The position numbers and the translations under genes were made by a program. Below, piece by piece: positions 5,631 to 6,932 of a DNA stretch of 6,932 nucleotides. Origin of the DNA: a bacterium (lineage in GTDB: Bacteria > Margulisbacteria > Marinamargulisbacteria > SXXA01); assembly GCA_018402095.1 (NCBI GenBank), contig JAGYJO010000072.1, positions 1 through 6,932 on the forward strand, written 5' to 3'. How positions within the stretch are numbered: the stretch's first letter is position 1; the number at the start of each line of letters is the position of its first letter. The notes beneath the pieces were generated by a model. That model did no database searches. It saw only the letters and a list, made by a program, of their open reading frames with translations, and was not told the DNA's origin.

Positions 5631-6653
5631 TTAAATAGAATAATCGCTAGAGAAGTAGCGCATATTCTTGATCGCGATGTAGACACTTTGGCCTTGGCTC
5701 ACGGGGTGTAGGCCAAACTCTTCTTTGGGAATATGGCTCTCAATTTGGCTGTGGTTATGCTCAAGTTCGAGCTCTAGGCGTACCAATGGTCCCGTATGTT
5801 GAACCCGAAGTACACGTCCTTTGAAGGGGAAATCTGTGTGGGGTATCGATGAAACTTTGACATCTTTTGGACGAGAATAGCCCACATTTTCTGTGTTTTG
5901 ACTGATGTGTTGGTCGCGTCCATGGAAGAAATTGACCTCACCGAGAAACTCATACACAAAGGCATTAACGGGATGGTTGTAGACTTCGTCAGGTGTACCG
6001 ACTTGTTCGATACGGCCTTCGTTCATGACCACGATGCGGTCGGCAACTTCCATGGCTTCTTCTTGGTCATGGGTGACAAAGAGACTTGTCATTTTGACGG
6101 TGTCATGAAGATTTCTGAGCCATTTCCGGAGCTCTTTTCGGACCCGTGCATCCAAGGCTCCGAAAGGTTCGTCGAGTAGCAATAACTTGGGTTCGACGGC
6201 CAATGCACGTGCCAATGCGATACGTTGTTTTTGGCCACCGGACAGTTGGGACGGATATCTGTCAGACACCCAATCGAGTTGTACCAACTGAAGTAATTCC
6301 ATGACTTTGGCTTGGATATCCGCTTCGCTAGGTCGGAGGTGCTTGGGTTTGACACGTAGTCCAAAGGCCACGTTTTCAAAAATGGTCATATGGCGAAACA
6401 GGGCATAGTGTTGGAATACAAATCCTACTTGGCGTTCTTTGACACTATGGTAGGTCATGTCTTCATTATGGACTTCGATTTGTCCTGAATCGGGAAAATC
6501 AAGTCCAGACACCATACGTAATAACGTTGTTTTTCCGGATCCTGAGGGGCCTAGTAGTGCAATGAGCTCGCCTTCTTTGACATCTAGGCAAATGTCTTTT
6601 AGCGCATGAAATTGGCCGAAGTTTTTGGTGATATTTTTGATAGAGATGCTCAT
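5631..6653 (-). CDS. cysA: Sulfate/thiosulfate ABC transporter ATP-binding protein
   Basis: ATPase of the sulfate/thiosulfate importer, acting on the cytoplasmic face with the CysT/CysW permeases and a periplasmic binding protein. The 340 residues start at ATG 6653. A longer open frame reaches 6734, but its extra 27 residues lie inside cysW and do not resemble an ABC N-terminus, whereas MSISIKNITKNFG does. Motifs: Walker A GPSGSGKTT (35-43), Q-loop Gln 81, signature LSGGQ (137-141), Walker B LLLLDEP (157-163), D-loop ALD (166-168), H-loop His 195. All are intact. After the ATPase core, FLGEVNFF (237-243) and a C-terminal TOBE-like beta region (about 240-335) fit CysA rather than a general ABC protein. 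The start overlaps the cysW stop by ATGA, typical of coupled ABC operons. Discriminating sulfate from molybdate or other anions relies on the CysW neighbour. Confidence 0.93.
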   Translation of the reverse strand: MSISIKNITKNFGQFHALKDICLDVKEGELIALLGPSGSGKTTLLRMVSGLDFPDSGQIEVHNEDMTYHSVKERQVGFVFQHYALFRHMTIFENVAFGLRVKPKHLRPSEADIQAKVMELLQLVQLDWVSDRYPSQLSGGQKQRIALARALAVEPKLLLLDEPFGALDARVRKELRKWLRNLHDTVKMTSLFVTHDQEEAMEVADRIVVMNEGRIEQVGTPDEVYNHPVNAFVYEFLGEVNFFHGRDQHISQNTENVGYSRPKDVKVSSIPHTDFPFKGRVLRVQHTGPLVRLELELEHNHSQIESHIPKEEFGLHPVSQGQSVYIAIKNMRYFSSDYSI

Positions 6654-6932
6654 GCTGAGTGGTCCAATCGCGTTGAGAGTATTTTTTTCAAAATCAAGGT
6701 CAAAAGGGCAATGCCGAGCAAAAATGTCGCACATGTAAACGCGGCAACATGTTGGTATTCATTGTAGAGAATTTCGATATGTAGTGGGAGTGTATTGGTA
6801 TAGCCACTAATATGACCAGAGACAATGGAAACCGCGCCGAATTCACCCATGCATCTGGCGGTCGAGAGAATCGCACCATATAAAATTCCCCAGGAAATAT
6901 TTGGAAGTGTGACCTTGAAAAACGTTTGAAGG
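6650..6932 (-). CDS. cysW: Sulfate ABC transporter permease CysW (C-terminal part, start outside window)
   Basis: The last 93 residues of the inner-membrane permease; the frame stays open to the right edge. Translating from the edge gives TFFKVTLPNISWGILYGAIL, followed by STARCMGEFGAVSIVSGHI. This includes the permease EAA-type loop that docks on the ATPase, and the CysW hallmark ARxMGEFGAVSxVSGHI. GYTNTLPLHIEILYNEY then matches CysW, and a final hydrophobic helix (FTCATFLLGIALLTLILKKIL) ends the protein. The ATG at 6850 is an internal Met, not the start. The stop (6652-6650) overlaps the cysA ATG. A cysT gene is expected further right by analogy with other cys operons, but is not visible. 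Confidence 0.93.
   Translation of the reverse strand, partial: LQTFFKVTLPNISWGILYGAILSTARCMGEFGAVSIVSGHISGYTNTLPLHIEILYNEYQHVAAFTCATFLLGIALLTLILKKILSTRLDHSA

Noticed and set aside
6654..6734. N-terminal extension of cysA
   Set aside because: The added residues fall in the cysW coding end and do not resemble ABC ATPase starts; ATG 6653 with the ATGA overlap is much more likely.
3021..6932. Plus-strand G>C and T>A skew through the minus-strand genes, as a sign of leading-strand bias
   Set aside because: Hand counts of 60-base blocks disagree: 5701-5760 has 18 G and 11 C, but 6421-6480 has 12 G and 12 C. The window is too small to claim a trend.

Overview
The window looks like a piece of chromosome from a Gram-negative-type bacterium of moderate G+C. 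It carries core housekeeping genes and a sulfate ABC importer, and no phage, transposon, plasmid or CRISPR signature. The phylum cannot be fixed from the sequence alone. The EF-Ts, Dgt, PanE and CysWA proteins all look bacterial and broadly proteobacteria-like. The tsf gene is followed by dgt rather than the usual pyrH, and RecO is unusually short; both point to a lineage away from the well-known models.

Layout. (1) A rightward cluster at 1-2888: the 3' part of tsf (EF-Ts, start lies off the left edge), then dgt (dNTP triphosphohydrolase, TTG start one base after the tsf stop), then an NAD(P)-dependent SDR/epimerase-like gene joined to dgt by an ATGA overlap. (2) A 132-bp convergent gap (2889-3020) full of hairpins, whose last hairpin is a likely bidirectional terminator running into the end of panE. 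(3) A leftward pair at 3021-4456: a short recO followed by panE, again joined by an ATGA overlap. (4) A rightward gene, 4486-5370, for a PF03601/YeiH-family membrane protein (putative sulfate exporter family), divergent from recO across only 29 bp. (5) A second convergent gap (5371-5630) with at least six inverted repeats, including a likely terminator for the YeiH gene and a GC-rich REP-like block. (6) A leftward sulfate importer operon running off the right edge: cysW (C-terminal part) and cysA, joined by an ATGA overlap.

How the genes work together. cysW and cysA encode the permease and ATPase of a sulfate/thiosulfate importer; the neighbouring YeiH-family gene is annotated in its family as a putative sulfate exporter, so the right third may be a sulfur-anion transport region. 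The left two thirds hold translation (EF-Ts), dNTP pool control (Dgt), DNA repair (RecO) and coenzyme A biosynthesis (PanE), plus one SDR of unknown substrate. Packing is tight: three of the four same-strand junctions are 4-base ATGA overlaps and the fourth has a 1-base gap. Recognisable Shine-Dalgarno sequences are weak or absent at the internal starts.

I do not see a convincing new multi-gene system. The most unusual material is non-coding: related hairpin elements with compensating base changes, shared by the two convergent intergenic gaps.
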